DNA of 64,000 nucleotides from Simkaniaceae bacterium (GTDB lineage Bacteria; Chlamydiota; Chlamydiia; Chlamydiales; Simkaniaceae), in the NCBI GenBank assembly GCA_018399055.1, contig CP073762.1:372001-436000 (forward strand), given 5' to 3'. A program made the translations under genes and the position numbers. Positions 9,500 through 18,263 of the stretch are shown here, piece by piece. Position 1 is the stretch's first letter; each line of letters begins with the position of its first letter. The notes below the pieces were generated by a model. The model did not search any database, was not told where the DNA came from, and saw only the letters and a program-made list of their open reading frames with translations.

Positions 9500-10536
9500 C
9501 AGTTAAAAGTGACAAGGGTTCGCGCAGCTTGGCCACTATCTAATAGGGAGACAAGGGCATTAATTTCACTCAAGGGAGACTCGTGAGAAATTAGACGGTT
9601 AAGCTGTTTATTGCCAGGGTAGAAGGAGCGCAGGAAAAAAGGGATGTCTTGATCAGGTTTAACGTTTCCGCCCCAGGTCCCAATAAGTTTTTTGCCTTTA
9701 ATAAAATCAAAAGGATCGCATTCTATTTTGGTGTCTTTGGGGACATTTCCTGCAAGAACACAGAGCCCTGTTTGGTCTTTCACTGCTTTAAAAGCAAGTT
9801 CCATGACCTCTTTTTTACCAACAGCTTCAACGGCAAAATCAACCCCTTTCCCATCGGTGATTGAGTCAAGTGAAGAAAGAAGTTCATCTGGGTTGTAAAG
9901 CAGGGTATGGGTTGCTCCAAGTTCTTTTGCTAGAGTCAACTTTGAAGGCTCCAAATCGATCGCGATAATCTTTTTAGCTTTTTTGGCAGTTGCTGCAATC
10001 AAGGCGCTTAGACCAATTCCACCGAGTCCAAAGAGGGCAATCGTTGAGTCCGGAGTAAGGGTGAGTTCATTGTAAATGATTCCCGCTCCTGTGGGGATTG
10101 CACACCCAAACAAAGAAGCTTCCCTCAGGGGAATATCTGTAGGGATGGGAATGAGGCGGTTTTCGGCAATCACTGCGTACTCTAGAAAAGTACTGATAGG
10201 CCCGGAGTTCACTTTCAAATCGCCACATTGGTAGACAGTCCCTTTAGCATCAATTCCATCTCCCTTAATCCAGGTCAGAATAACTGGGTCATCTATTTTT
10301 ACCTTTGTAACACCAAGTCCTGTATCAACCACGACCCCTGATCCCTCATGTCCGAGTGTATGAGGTAAAAATTTATCGGGACCCTTGAGCCCCTTGATTT
10401 CATTGAGCTGTGTACGGCAAATTCCGCTGTATTTCATTTGAACAAGCACTTGGCCTTCCTGAAGCTTTGGAATTTCAAGTTCCATCAACTCAAGAGGAGC
10501 ACCACATTCTGTTAAAACGGCACCACGGGACTTCAT
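9499..10536 (-). CDS. zinc-type alcohol dehydrogenase (MDR family), sugar-cluster member
   Basis: Medium-chain dehydrogenase/reductase, 345 aa. Catalytic-zinc ligands are visible as SGICRTQ, GHEG and FGCAIPTG, and the Rossmann motif is FGLGGIGLSA. The usual run of four cysteines for the structural zinc is missing: the corresponding stretch reads KGTVYQCGDLK with one cysteine. The ATG at 10536 overlaps the stop of the upstream methyltransferase (ATGA); a GTG at 10551 is a weaker alternative. Its position between a methyltransferase and a GT2 suggests that it oxidises or reduces a sugar or polyol intermediate of the surface glycan, which is inference. Confidence 0.78.
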   Translation of the reverse strand: MKSRGAVLTECGAPLELMELEIPKLQEGQVLVQMKYSGICRTQLNEIKGLKGPDKFLPHTLGHEGSGVVVDTGLGVTKVKIDDPVILTWIKGDGIDAKGTVYQCGDLKVNSGPISTFLEYAVIAENRLIPIPTDIPLREASLFGCAIPTGAGIIYNELTLTPDSTIALFGLGGIGLSALIAATAKKAKKIIAIDLEPSKLTLAKELGATHTLLYNPDELLSSLDSITDGKGVDFAVEAVGKKEVMELAFKAVKDQTGLCVLAGNVPKDTKIECDPFDFIKGKKLIGTWGGNVKPDQDIPFFLRSFYPGNKQLNRLISHESPLSEINALVSLLDSGQAARTLVTFN

Positions 10537-11204
10537 GCTTTCTTCTTGCACCCAACTGTAATAAAATAATGAGCAAGTGGAAGATAACCGGTATGGACAA
10601 CTTCATCATTAGCAGCAAACATAAAGACAAACTCGAAATGCTCTCGCATCTCAGCTTCTAATCTTTCATGGGAATAGATGTTGATATGGCCTTTTTTAGA
10701 CACTTCGGAGGCAAAGTCTTGAGAGATTTTGCTTGGGGTTCCAATAACGCAGAGTCCTTCAGGAGTTAGCTCTTTAGCTATCCCTTCGATAAAATCATGT
10801 GCATGCTCTGGGAGAATGTGCTCAATCACATCGAAATTAATGACTGCATCCCAATTACCTGTGTCTTTAATTTTCAAAAAATCGCCGGCTTCAAACTCTA
10901 CAAAAGGTTCGTTGAAGTTTTTTTGAGCCTGGATGATAGCATCTTCATCGAAGTCAACACCTTTTGCAAATCCACATTCCTTACCGACTAGAAAAGTTCC
11001 AAGACCTTCATTGCAACCGACATCGAGGACCCGCTTACCCTTACCGATGAGCTTCGAAGCAAATTTATAGTATGACATACAATGCAAAACCCGTCTTGGG
11101 GTTTTATGGAACCAAAACGAAGCATACCGCCCCAAATTAATTTCAGGAACTTCCTGCATGAGTTCTTCCGTGACGCAGGACCAATTCGATTTAGACTCTT
11201 TCAT
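10533..11204 (-). CDS. SAM-dependent methyltransferase (cluster paralogue A)
   Basis: Class I methyltransferase, 223 aa. SAM motif I is VLDVGCNEGLGTFLV near residue 59, followed by VDFD and NFDVIEHILPEH (motif II). It is clearly paralogous over its full length to the gene at 12018-12689: both share YKFxxKxxGK, IEHILPE, IGTP, GHxNxY and HTG. It is tightly packed: its ATG overlaps the stop of the dioxygenase gene (TAATG) and its stop overlaps the dehydrogenase start. It probably methylates a glycan intermediate. Confidence 0.8.
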   Translation of the reverse strand: MKESKSNWSCVTEELMQEVPEINLGRYASFWFHKTPRRVLHCMSYYKFASKLIGKGKRVLDVGCNEGLGTFLVGKECGFAKGVDFDEDAIIQAQKNFNEPFVEFEAGDFLKIKDTGNWDAVINFDVIEHILPEHAHDFIEGIAKELTPEGLCVIGTPSKISQDFASEVSKKGHINIYSHERLEAEMREHFEFVFMFAANDEVVHTGYLPLAHYFITVGCKKKA

Positions 11205-12025
11205 TATTCACTTGTCTCGTTTGCTGTTGCGGTGAAATAATTTTGTGCTTGTGCTGTTAAAGCAGAGCTGCTGAGCGGCTCGTAATAGTCGGGGCGGGCA
11301 CTGAGGTCGACAGGTGCAAAGGCACTCATCACTCGAATATCGGAGCTCCAGCGGGTTGTAGTTCCACTATTGACCACACATCCATGAACGGTTGAGAGGC
11401 TAAAAGCGATGGCTTGGCCTAACTTCAAGGGGACAGCAAGCATCTCATTTGCAATTGAAGGATCCATCACTTTTGGAGCGTAGAGGAAACCCAACTGATG
11501 TTTTGATGATCCTTTACGAACAGCCTCATCTGGGTTTTCAATTTGTGTTGTAGGAAAATGATTTTCAGGAAGTGTATGAGATCCTGTCATGACTTGAAGA
11601 GCCGAAGGTGCTGGAACATCTACGTAAGGGACGAGGACAGAGAGTTCAAAAGGGGATCCTCCATAAAAGGTATCTCTATGGTAACCGATGTTATCTTGAG
11701 GTTTTCCAGGGCGAGCCATTCTTAAGTAGGGGTTTTGCTGGACACAAAGGTCAAGCCCCATAAAGGGTTTAAATAACGAAAGTTGTTTTTCGATAATTGC
11801 CTTTCCGAATTTTTGATTTCGGAAGAATTCAGTCATCTTGGTTTGAATATCAGTGTGTTGAGCATCATCTTCAACTTCCGTATGATAATCTTCTAGAGGA
11901 ATATTTTTTCCTAGCAGTTTATTTAAGTGTGCTTGAAGGGCTTCACGCGCCTTTAGCACAGGTGTTTGATCGATAAAATTGATAACAACCCACCCTTTCT
12001 CAGAAAAATGTTCAATGTCAATCAT
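11204..12025 (-). CDS. phytanoyl-CoA dioxygenase (PhyH)-type oxygenase
   Basis: Predicted Fe(II)/2-oxoglutarate-dependent dioxygenase, 273 aa. The family metal-binding pattern HxD is visible as GYHRDTFYGG and the distal histidine as STVHGCVVNSG, with R in TTTRWSS as the likely 2-oxoglutarate ligand. The ATG at 12025 is preceded by GAGGT and overlaps the stop of the methyltransferase upstream by 8 bases; the longer frame to 12106 lies inside that gene. Flanked by two paralogous methyltransferases, it looks like part of a decoration cassette for a sugar or lipid. Confidence 0.75.
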   Translation of the reverse strand: MIDIEHFSEKGWVVINFIDQTPVLKAREALQAHLNKLLGKNIPLEDYHTEVEDDAQHTDIQTKMTEFFRNQKFGKAIIEKQLSLFKPFMGLDLCVQQNPYLRMARPGKPQDNIGYHRDTFYGGSPFELSVLVPYVDVPAPSALQVMTGSHTLPENHFPTTQIENPDEAVRKGSSKHQLGFLYAPKVMDPSIANEMLAVPLKLGQAIAFSLSTVHGCVVNSGTTTRWSSDIRVMSAFAPVDLSARPDYYEPLSSSALTAQAQNYFTATANETSE

Positions 12026-12689
12026 AAGTGACCTCTTTTTTATGAACCCCAACACATAGAAGATAATGCGACATCGAACCAAATCCAGTGTGCATGGTTT
12101 CATCATTCATTCCAAAAGGAAAGACTTGATGGAAATAATTTTTCATCACCTCAAGAAGGCGTTCTTGAGTGTACATATTGACATGTCCTAACTGGCTGGC
12201 TTTAGAGGCATAGGGGGCAGCTGTGATGTTAGGTGTACCAATGATACAAATTCCATTTTCACTCATGTTTTTATGCACAGTCTCAAAGTATATACTTTCA
12301 AATTCTGGGAGAATGTGTTCCACAACGTCAAGGGAAACAACGCCATCAAAAGAGCCGTAGGTCTTCCCCATGAAATCATCGTGGAGGAAATGGAACTTCT
12401 CATCTACCATATTTGCTCTTGCTGCTTCAAGAGCAGGTTGATCGAGATCGACGCCAGTGTACTTGTCGGAGTTCTCTGCTAGGATTGTTGTTCCGATTCC
12501 ATCACTACATCCAAGTTCGAGAATATGGTGACGTTTTCCAAGCATTTTTGTTGAGAATTTATATCGAGAAAGGACGAAACCAAGACGCTTGGGATCATTC
12601 CTAAAGTTAAAAGACCAGTGAGGACCAAATTTATAAGTGTGCTCCGAAAATAACTTTGTCGTCGCTTCCCATGCAGTTTTTTCGTCCAT
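12018..12689 (-). CDS. SAM-dependent methyltransferase (cluster paralogue B)
   Basis: Class I methyltransferase, 223 aa, the same length as its paralogue at 10533-11204. Motif I is ILELGCSDGIGTTIL, the acidic residue follows in VDLDQPA, and motif II lies in LDVVEHILPEF. The pair probably arose by duplication, with the dioxygenase gene between the copies. A 100-base gap separates it from the next gene upstream, the largest intergenic gap in this part of the cluster, so an internal promoter is possible. Substrate unknown. Confidence 0.8.
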   Translation of the reverse strand: MDEKTAWEATTKLFSEHTYKFGPHWSFNFRNDPKRLGFVLSRYKFSTKMLGKRHHILELGCSDGIGTTILAENSDKYTGVDLDQPALEAARANMVDEKFHFLHDDFMGKTYGSFDGVVSLDVVEHILPEFESIYFETVHKNMSENGICIIGTPNITAAPYASKASQLGHVNMYTQERLLEVMKNYFHQVFPFGMNDETMHTGFGSMSHYLLCVGVHKKEVTYD

Positions 12690-12790
12690 CGTCTTCTCTC
12701 TAGTGGTTAATATCTCTTAGGGATATGTGCGGATTTTATATGAGGTTTAGTTTTTAGAGAAGCAAAACTTAAGAATATGTGTGGAGATGC

Positions 12791-13987
12791 TCAGCGAAAA
12801 TGCTTGATGAAACTCTCCTTTTTAAAGTCAGACGGAGGGAGAGTGTGGAAAGGAAGTGACCGATACTTCATCAAAAAATACATGTGGTGAAAGACCTTCT
12901 TAAAAGTCAGTTTTTTCTTTCCAGAGACGATGTGGTATAGAAGGGATGTATAGAAAAACCAAATTCTTAGCATTCGGTTTTTTATGGTTTTATAAACTTT
13001 GCCTGTAGGATGTTTGGTCAGTTGCAAGAGCTCTTTACCAATACCCTTTATGTGAGAGGCCCATTCAGGTTTCTCAATACCATCTCCTAGAATAATGTTA
13101 TGTGTGAAGAAATATTGATGAGCTTTGGAAACATTAGTCTTAAACCAATATTTAAACGCAAAAAACTCTTTTGAGATGGCTGTATCTTCTGTAAACTGAT
13201 CGTCGCTTGAAATTTCAAACAGAGAAAAATCATTGCAATTTTTGACAACTTCCCACTTGTTAACGCTCTTGCAAATTTTTTCAAGAAAGTTCATTCCATC
13301 AGCGGAAGTTATTGGATAAATACCGTGTTTCTCAGGCCAGATGAGTAGAGGATGGAGGTGGTAGGCTTTTGCTAATAGGTTGTTGTCATCGAGCCTCCAG
13401 TACATATGGCTAGGGTGCGTACCTATTTTGCCGTTGTTCATAATCAAACATCGTGCTCGATGGTGCAAGTTCCGTACTGTTGTGACGGCAAGCTCTTGAG
13501 GTGACCAATTGACGATGCCTTCTGCGTTTTCCTCCTTCTTTATGTCTGAAAGTTTCTGATACTTTTCAAGAGACATTCGTGTAGAGCAAATAGCAATGAG
13601 TCGAATGTCTCGTCTAAGTGCCTTTTCGCAGTAGGTAAAAAGGCCTGTTGAAACAACACTATCTGGTGAAAGAAAAATAATAGGAGAGCTGGTAGTGTTT
13701 GCTTCTGCAATTGCGTTTGAATGACACTTTAAAAGGATTTTAAAAGGGCAGTCTTCGGGGGATATCTTGGTAATTCTGAAAATGACATTGCATGAGGACT
13801 CAAGGGTTTGGTAAATGCTTGAGCTTGTTATTTGCTCTTTTCCAGATTTGCTTGTGTAGATAATATAGTTTGGTCTTATTGATAAATCTCTGAGGTTACC
13901 GGCAGAAAACTGGGTGGGGAGAGAAAGTTTCAAGAAAGTATTGGTGTATTTCTCCCCCCATACTACGTTGATAATTTGAAGTTTCAT
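12791..13987 (-). CDS. uncharacterised protein, glycan-cluster family with HLHPLL motif (paralogue 1)
   Basis: I do not recognise this family. 398 aa from the ATG at 13987; an in-frame TTG start would be at 14053. It begins MKLQIINVVWGEKY. It shares many blocks with the partial gene at 63017-64000: IFLSPDS, AICSxRxSxEK, SPQxLA, HLHPLLxWP, LFExS, IILGDGIE. The N-terminal half resembles an alternating strand-helix fold, as in glycosyltransferases, and the C-terminus is basic and aromatic. No signal peptide. Its place between a methyltransferase and an RmlD-like gene suggests a role in glycan assembly. Confidence 0.65.
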   Translation of the reverse strand: MKLQIINVVWGEKYTNTFLKLSLPTQFSAGNLRDLSIRPNYIIYTSKSGKEQITSSSIYQTLESSCNVIFRITKISPEDCPFKILLKCHSNAIAEANTTSSPIIFLSPDSVVSTGLFTYCEKALRRDIRLIAICSTRMSLEKYQKLSDIKKEENAEGIVNWSPQELAVTTVRNLHHRARCLIMNNGKIGTHPSHMYWRLDDNNLLAKAYHLHPLLIWPEKHGIYPITSADGMNFLEKICKSVNKWEVVKNCNDFSLFEISSDDQFTEDTAISKEFFAFKYWFKTNVSKAHQYFFTHNIILGDGIEKPEWASHIKGIGKELLQLTKHPTGKVYKTIKNRMLRIWFFYTSLLYHIVSGKKKLTFKKVFHHMYFLMKYRSLPFHTLPPSDFKKESFIKHFR

Positions 13988-14053
13988 GCTATGTTTGGTG
14001 TCCTTTTTAGTCAATGTAACCCAGGTTGTAGCAAAAGTAGGCCTGAGATTCAA

Positions 14054-14923
14054 TTAATTCAATAAAAAATCTTCATTCAAGTAATCAGCTGCCAAAGTGG
14101 AGATTGAACTTTGAAGGCTTTGAGGCTCTATGCCAATAGTTTCGTAAAGTTTTTTGCAGTTAAGCGCTGTTTTTTTTGGACGTGGGTCACCTTCCAATTC
14201 ATCTAAAGAAATCGGTTCGATGAATACTTTTGAAACATTGAGGCTTTCGCATACGTCTAGCGCTAATGCGTAGCGACTTAAAGTTTCTTTCCCTCCAATA
14301 TTTATCAACCCAGTAATTTTTTGATCGATAAGTTCTTGAATGATGCTCACAAGATCATTGATATGGAGGGGGCAAAATACTTGATCGGTTGCAGCGCGAA
14401 CGGTCCTTCCCTGTATTAAAGTTTGCATCATCTCATCTAAAAGTGAATCATCACCAATCGAAGTGGAATAGATTTTAGATAGACGGAGCATTAAATAATT
14501 TCCACCAGTAGCGTCATGAATCCTTTCCTCTAATTCAGCCTTTTGTTTTCCGTACGCGTTGATGGGGCTTGTGGGTGAGGATTCTGTATACCCTCCTTCT
14601 TTCCCATCAAAGACATAATCGGTTGAGAATAAGATGGGAAAAAGGCCCATCTCCGTGCACTGCTTTGCAAGGTGGAGTGTACCAGCAACATTTATTGCGT
14701 AGGTTTCCTCAGGACGTTTATTGCAATCGTTAATATTTGCGCATCCAGCGGCAATGATAGCGTGAGTTTCAGTCGAAAGGGGCAGTGGCTTTAAATTCGG
14801 AGCATTTAGGTTGATTAGGTAAGGAGATCCTTTGTGGTGAGTGTAAATCGCAGGATTTAGGGAGGCTGTAAGGTGTTTTCCAATAAATCCCTTAGATCCG
14901 ATAACAATTAGTTTTCTATTCAT
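14054..14923 (-). CDS. RmlD-like NAD(P)-dependent sugar reductase
   Basis: Extended short-chain dehydrogenase of the dTDP-4-dehydrorhamnose reductase (RmlD) group, 289 aa. It has the Rossmann motif GSKGFIGKHL, then FSTDYVFDGKEGGY and the catalytic tyrosine-lysine pair in INAYGKQKAE. A second rmlD lies in the rmlCDB operon at 36937-37779, so this copy may act on another nucleotide sugar. It directly precedes the unknown gene and abuts the ABC transporter gene, consistent with one transcript. Confidence 0.8.
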   Translation of the reverse strand: MNRKLIVIGSKGFIGKHLTASLNPAIYTHHKGSPYLINLNAPNLKPLPLSTETHAIIAAGCANINDCNKRPEETYAINVAGTLHLAKQCTEMGLFPILFSTDYVFDGKEGGYTESSPTSPINAYGKQKAELEERIHDATGGNYLMLRLSKIYSTSIGDDSLLDEMMQTLIQGRTVRAATDQVFCPLHINDLVSIIQELIDQKITGLINIGGKETLSRYALALDVCESLNVSKVFIEPISLDELEGDPRPKKTALNCKKLYETIGIEPQSLQSSISTLAADYLNEDFLLN

Positions 14924-16762
14924 TCAGACGAGAGCTCTTTCAGACTGTTTCTTAGATTGCAAATCCCAGAGGTAGGCGTACTCACCGTCTGCTTCTATGA
15001 GCTCATCATGAGTTCCTGTTTCAGCGACTTGACCGTTATTGAGTACAATGATCTGGTCTGCGGAGACCACTGTCGAAAGGCGATGAGCAATGACAACAAG
15101 TGCACACTGATCTCGGCACTTTTCAAGCGTTGCTTGAATGATCTGCTCGTTATGACTATCCAGATTACTCGTTGCTTCATCGAAGATCATGATTTCGGGC
15201 CTTCTAATTAATGCGCGCGCGATAGCAATACGTTGGGCTTCTCCTCCTGAGATCTTATACCCATGTTCTCCTAAAGGGGAGTCAAGTCCGTTGGGGAGAT
15301 TATTAATTACCTCGTAACATCCAGCAGTTTTGCAGACTTCAAGGATTTCCTCGTCCGTAGCATCTGTTCCAAAACAGATGTTTTCACGTGCGGGGTCATT
15401 AAAAATAATCGTGTTCTGGGATACAACCCCAAGTTTTGATCGCCAGCTTTGAATATTGTATGAGTCAAGTTCAACTCCATCAATAAGAATTTTTCCTTTG
15501 GTTGGCTCAAATAATCTGGTAATAAGGCTGACTAAGGAGGTTTTCCCAGCTCCTGAAAGCCCAACAATAGCTGTCAATTTTTGATGAGGAATAAAGAGAG
15601 AGACGTTGTTTAGGGCCGGTGCGTTCTTTGGGGAATAACTGAAGGATACATTACTAAACTCAATCCCTTTTTGAATGTCTACTGCCTCAACTCCTCCAGT
15701 TGGCTCAAATCCTTTGTCATCTAGAGTCAGGATGTCATTGAGCTTTACAATCGAACCGCTTTGAGAAGCGATTGTACCAAAATAATTTAGGATTTCTCTT
15801 GCAATTGTTGTAAAGCGGTATGCTGTGACTGTATAGGTCAACAAAAGAGGGAGGGAATGTTCACTGGTAACAACTAGAAATAGAGAACTTATTGCGATGG
15901 TTGCAGCCATCATGACCATGCTAAAGACCTCACCGGCTGCCGCCAGTAGAGCTTGTAGTTGGGAACTTCCTTTTTGATATTCCTGCATTTTCTTCATAAC
16001 CGAACGACTTCGATAGAGAATAATTTTTTGCATTCCGAAAATATGAATGAGCTTGATTCCGTTGATTGCTTGAACAACATCGTTATTGTATTGCAACAAT
16101 TTGTTTGCACATTCTTCTGAAAAACGACTGATAACGGAAAGGATCTTCTTGTATCCAAGACCCGAAATGAAAAAGAAGGCAGTAAAGAAAAGAGTTAAAG
16201 GAATAGATATCTTAAAGAGGACAAGGCTTAGAACTCCCAATACACAAGACTGAACAATAATCTTATGGAGAGATTGGAGCATGGGGATGATTGCATTTGA
16301 GGGAATCTGTGTGTAAGAGGCGAGCCCCCCCGTTTTGTAATTGCTCACTGTTGAAAAGTTAAATGAGAGGATATGAGAGTAAATATTCTGATGTACATCA
16401 CAACTGATACGCGCATTGAGCTTCGCAGCTTGCATAGCTGAAAAGTACATAATCAAAGACTTCATGATTTGTGCAAAAATTGCGGCAATCACCATCAAAA
16501 TGAAGAGTTGATTTGAGGAAAGTTCTTCAAGGTGGGATATTTTTGCAATTCTAGACAAGATAGGCTTCCCATTGAAAGCTCCTAGCCCCTTTCCATTTAG
16601 GATATATAGAGAGCAAAGAAGGAGGGCAAATGTCATTCCTTCAAAGAATGCAGCAAGGCATCCTGGGGTTGAAATCAAAAAAAACTTAATCAGGTCCTTC
16701 TTTTTTCGCTTAAAAATGACATTGTAGATGTTTCGGATGTATTCTTTTCTTTTTTTTAGCAT
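14924..16762 (-). CDS. ABC transporter, fused permease-ATPase (MsbA type)
   Basis: Half-size exporter, 612 aa. Residues about 20-330 form the six-helix membrane domain. The ATPase domain follows with Walker A GLSGAGKTS (about 397), signature ISGGEAQRIAIARAL (about 500), Walker B IMIFDEATSNLD and the switch AHRLST. Homodimers of this type flip lipid A, glycolipids or lipid-linked sugars. Within a polysaccharide cluster that lacks an obvious Wzx or Wzm/Wzt here, it is the best candidate to export the cluster's product. Confidence 0.88.
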   Translation of the reverse strand: MLKKRKEYIRNIYNVIFKRKKKDLIKFFLISTPGCLAAFFEGMTFALLLCSLYILNGKGLGAFNGKPILSRIAKISHLEELSSNQLFILMVIAAIFAQIMKSLIMYFSAMQAAKLNARISCDVHQNIYSHILSFNFSTVSNYKTGGLASYTQIPSNAIIPMLQSLHKIIVQSCVLGVLSLVLFKISIPLTLFFTAFFFISGLGYKKILSVISRFSEECANKLLQYNNDVVQAINGIKLIHIFGMQKIILYRSRSVMKKMQEYQKGSSQLQALLAAAGEVFSMVMMAATIAISSLFLVVTSEHSLPLLLTYTVTAYRFTTIAREILNYFGTIASQSGSIVKLNDILTLDDKGFEPTGGVEAVDIQKGIEFSNVSFSYSPKNAPALNNVSLFIPHQKLTAIVGLSGAGKTSLVSLITRLFEPTKGKILIDGVELDSYNIQSWRSKLGVVSQNTIIFNDPARENICFGTDATDEEILEVCKTAGCYEVINNLPNGLDSPLGEHGYKISGGEAQRIAIARALIRRPEIMIFDEATSNLDSHNEQIIQATLEKCRDQCALVVIAHRLSTVVSADQIIVLNNGQVAETGTHDELIEADGEYAYLWDLQSKKQSERALV

Positions 16763-16776
16763 AACCTACTTGCTCT

Positions 16777-17574
16777 TTACCAATCTGGGGTGTCAATGTA
16801 ACCAAAATAAAATAGGAAATCATTGTAGTTTATCTTGAAGATCTCTTTGTGACTCTCTTCAAAGTGATGTTTCCAGGAGCCAATCTGGCCACTTCTGAAT
16901 GTATTATTCCATTTGCTTACTAAATCGTCTACACCAAATAGGCGATCACAAATCTGTATGATTTGAGATCTTGAGAGGTCTTTTTCGTAAGCATTTGCAA
17001 TTTTGCTTACTTCATTGATCTGAGCAAGTTTAGTTCCTCCCCCCTTTGGTCCGATCAAATTTTCGAATCTAATCACAACAGTGTTGTGAAACTCGGAAAT
17101 TTCTATGCAAGGCGCAATATAATTCTTAAAGTCAACGGGTGAAAGGTCGTTATGTTCTAAAATGGCTGTAAGTTTTTGACTAAAGGTTAACTCCGGCCAA
17201 GCGTGAATGATGTTTATAAGAGAGTCGTGAGATTTTTCTGTTTGTGCTAGGAGCTTAATGCTTACAGGCATTTCGTGTTTAAGAATAATCCTATCTAAAT
17301 GATAGACGTAAGAAACAAACACGTCTCTTAGGTCTCTTACAAGGAAGATAATGGGTCGCTCAGGGAATAGATTCATCTTAGTCTTAGTCTGATTGATAGT
17401 GTGGCTAAAACTAGAAAATCTTATTCCGGGTATCAAAGAGATTGTTTTTCCGAGAAGGTGTGACCCAGATTTAGGAATTGTGATAACAAGAGGGGTGGAC
17501 TCAATAGTCGCGAATGATGAAACGAAGGGGAATAAAGCCAGGAAAATAATGAACTGAATCTTTGACTTATTCAT
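16777..17574 (-). CDS. sulfotransferase-domain protein with N-terminal signal peptide (paralogue 2)
   Basis: Predicted PAPS-dependent sulfotransferase, 265 aa from ATG 17574 (in-frame TTG at 17580). Residues 1-22 form a Sec-like leader ending SSFA. The 5'-phosphosulfate loop TIPKSGS follows at 32-38, and the 3'-phosphate loop is FLVRDLRDVFVSYVYHLDR. The domain order and the HLD motif match the protein at 3726-4490, so the two are paralogues. Here it sits inside the glycan cluster between a methyltransferase and the ABC exporter. That raises sulfation of the exported glycan as an alternative to a host-directed role. Confidence 0.75.
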   Translation of the reverse strand: MNKSKIQFIIFLALFPFVSSFATIESTPLVITIPKSGSHLLGKTISLIPGIRFSSFSHTINQTKTKMNLFPERPIIFLVRDLRDVFVSYVYHLDRIILKHEMPVSIKLLAQTEKSHDSLINIIHAWPELTFSQKLTAILEHNDLSPVDFKNYIAPCIEISEFHNTVVIRFENLIGPKGGGTKLAQINEVSKIANAYEKDLSRSQIIQICDRLFGVDDLVSKWNNTFRSGQIGSWKHHFEESHKEIFKINYNDFLFYFGYIDTPDW

Positions 17575-17596
17575 ATCCAATTACCGGTTGAACCAT

Positions 17597-18256
17597 TTAT
17601 GGGATGAACCAGTAGTAGTCGCCAGTGTAACCAATGTCGTTGAAAAAGGCTTTCCACTCGTCAACGTGCATGATTGTTTTTGCAGTAAGATTCCAATGAT
17701 ACATAAGTTCTTTTTCTTTCTCGTTGCGGTAGGCATCGACAGTGATAAAACTATTTCCTCGCGAAACCCGTTCGATCTCTTGGAGGGCGCGAGTAAGCTC
17801 AGGTTTTTCGAGATTGTGAACAGTGTTAATTGAGATAACGAGATCGAAAGAATTGTCTTCGTAAGGGAGATCAACAGCATTGGCGGTTTTAAGAAATGGT
17901 TTGACTTCCTCTTTTGCATTTTTGATTGCGTAGTCAGAGACGTCGCATCCTGCAACGGTAATATTCGGAATTAGACGACTAAAATCGTAAAGCATGAATC
18001 CTTTGGCAGCACCAACATCAAGAATAGAGCTTTTTTCGGTGAGATTGTACTGGTTTTGGAATGTGGGTACAACAGGGGTCCAGAATCGCTCCATGTATCC
18101 GAAGCCTCCGTAGCCGTGGCGGCGGTCGCCATCGAAAAAATCTTTGCCGAATTGCCTTGCAATGGTGCGGTCTTCTTCAGTTTTGGTTGCACCCCTTTCT
18201 TCGACGTCTCGTTTTGTTTTTGGATAGTTAATGAGGAGATCGATTTCTTGTCCCAT
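17597..18256 (-). CDS. SAM-dependent methyltransferase
   Basis: Class I methyltransferase, 219 aa. SAM motif I is ILDVGAAKGFMLYDF, then AGCDVSDYAI and the motif LVISINTVHNLEKPEL. The ATG at 18256 is preceded by AAGGA at good spacing. The frame remains open further upstream to 18595, but that part is antisense-like sequence within the SDR gene. It follows the SDR stop by 7 bases. Probable role: methylation of a nucleotide sugar or glycan intermediate. Acceptor unknown. Confidence 0.82.
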   Translation of the reverse strand: MGQEIDLLINYPKTKRDVEERGATKTEEDRTIARQFGKDFFDGDRRHGYGGFGYMERFWTPVVPTFQNQYNLTEKSSILDVGAAKGFMLYDFSRLIPNITVAGCDVSDYAIKNAKEEVKPFLKTANAVDLPYEDNSFDLVISINTVHNLEKPELTRALQEIERVSRGNSFITVDAYRNEKEKELMYHWNLTAKTIMHVDEWKAFFNDIGYTGDYYWFIP

Positions 18257-18263
18257 GATTTCC

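Noticed and set aside
17581-17955. Open frame of 124 codons on minus within the methyltransferase region
   Set aside because: It is out of frame with the well-supported methyltransferase (17597-18256) and shows no family motif.
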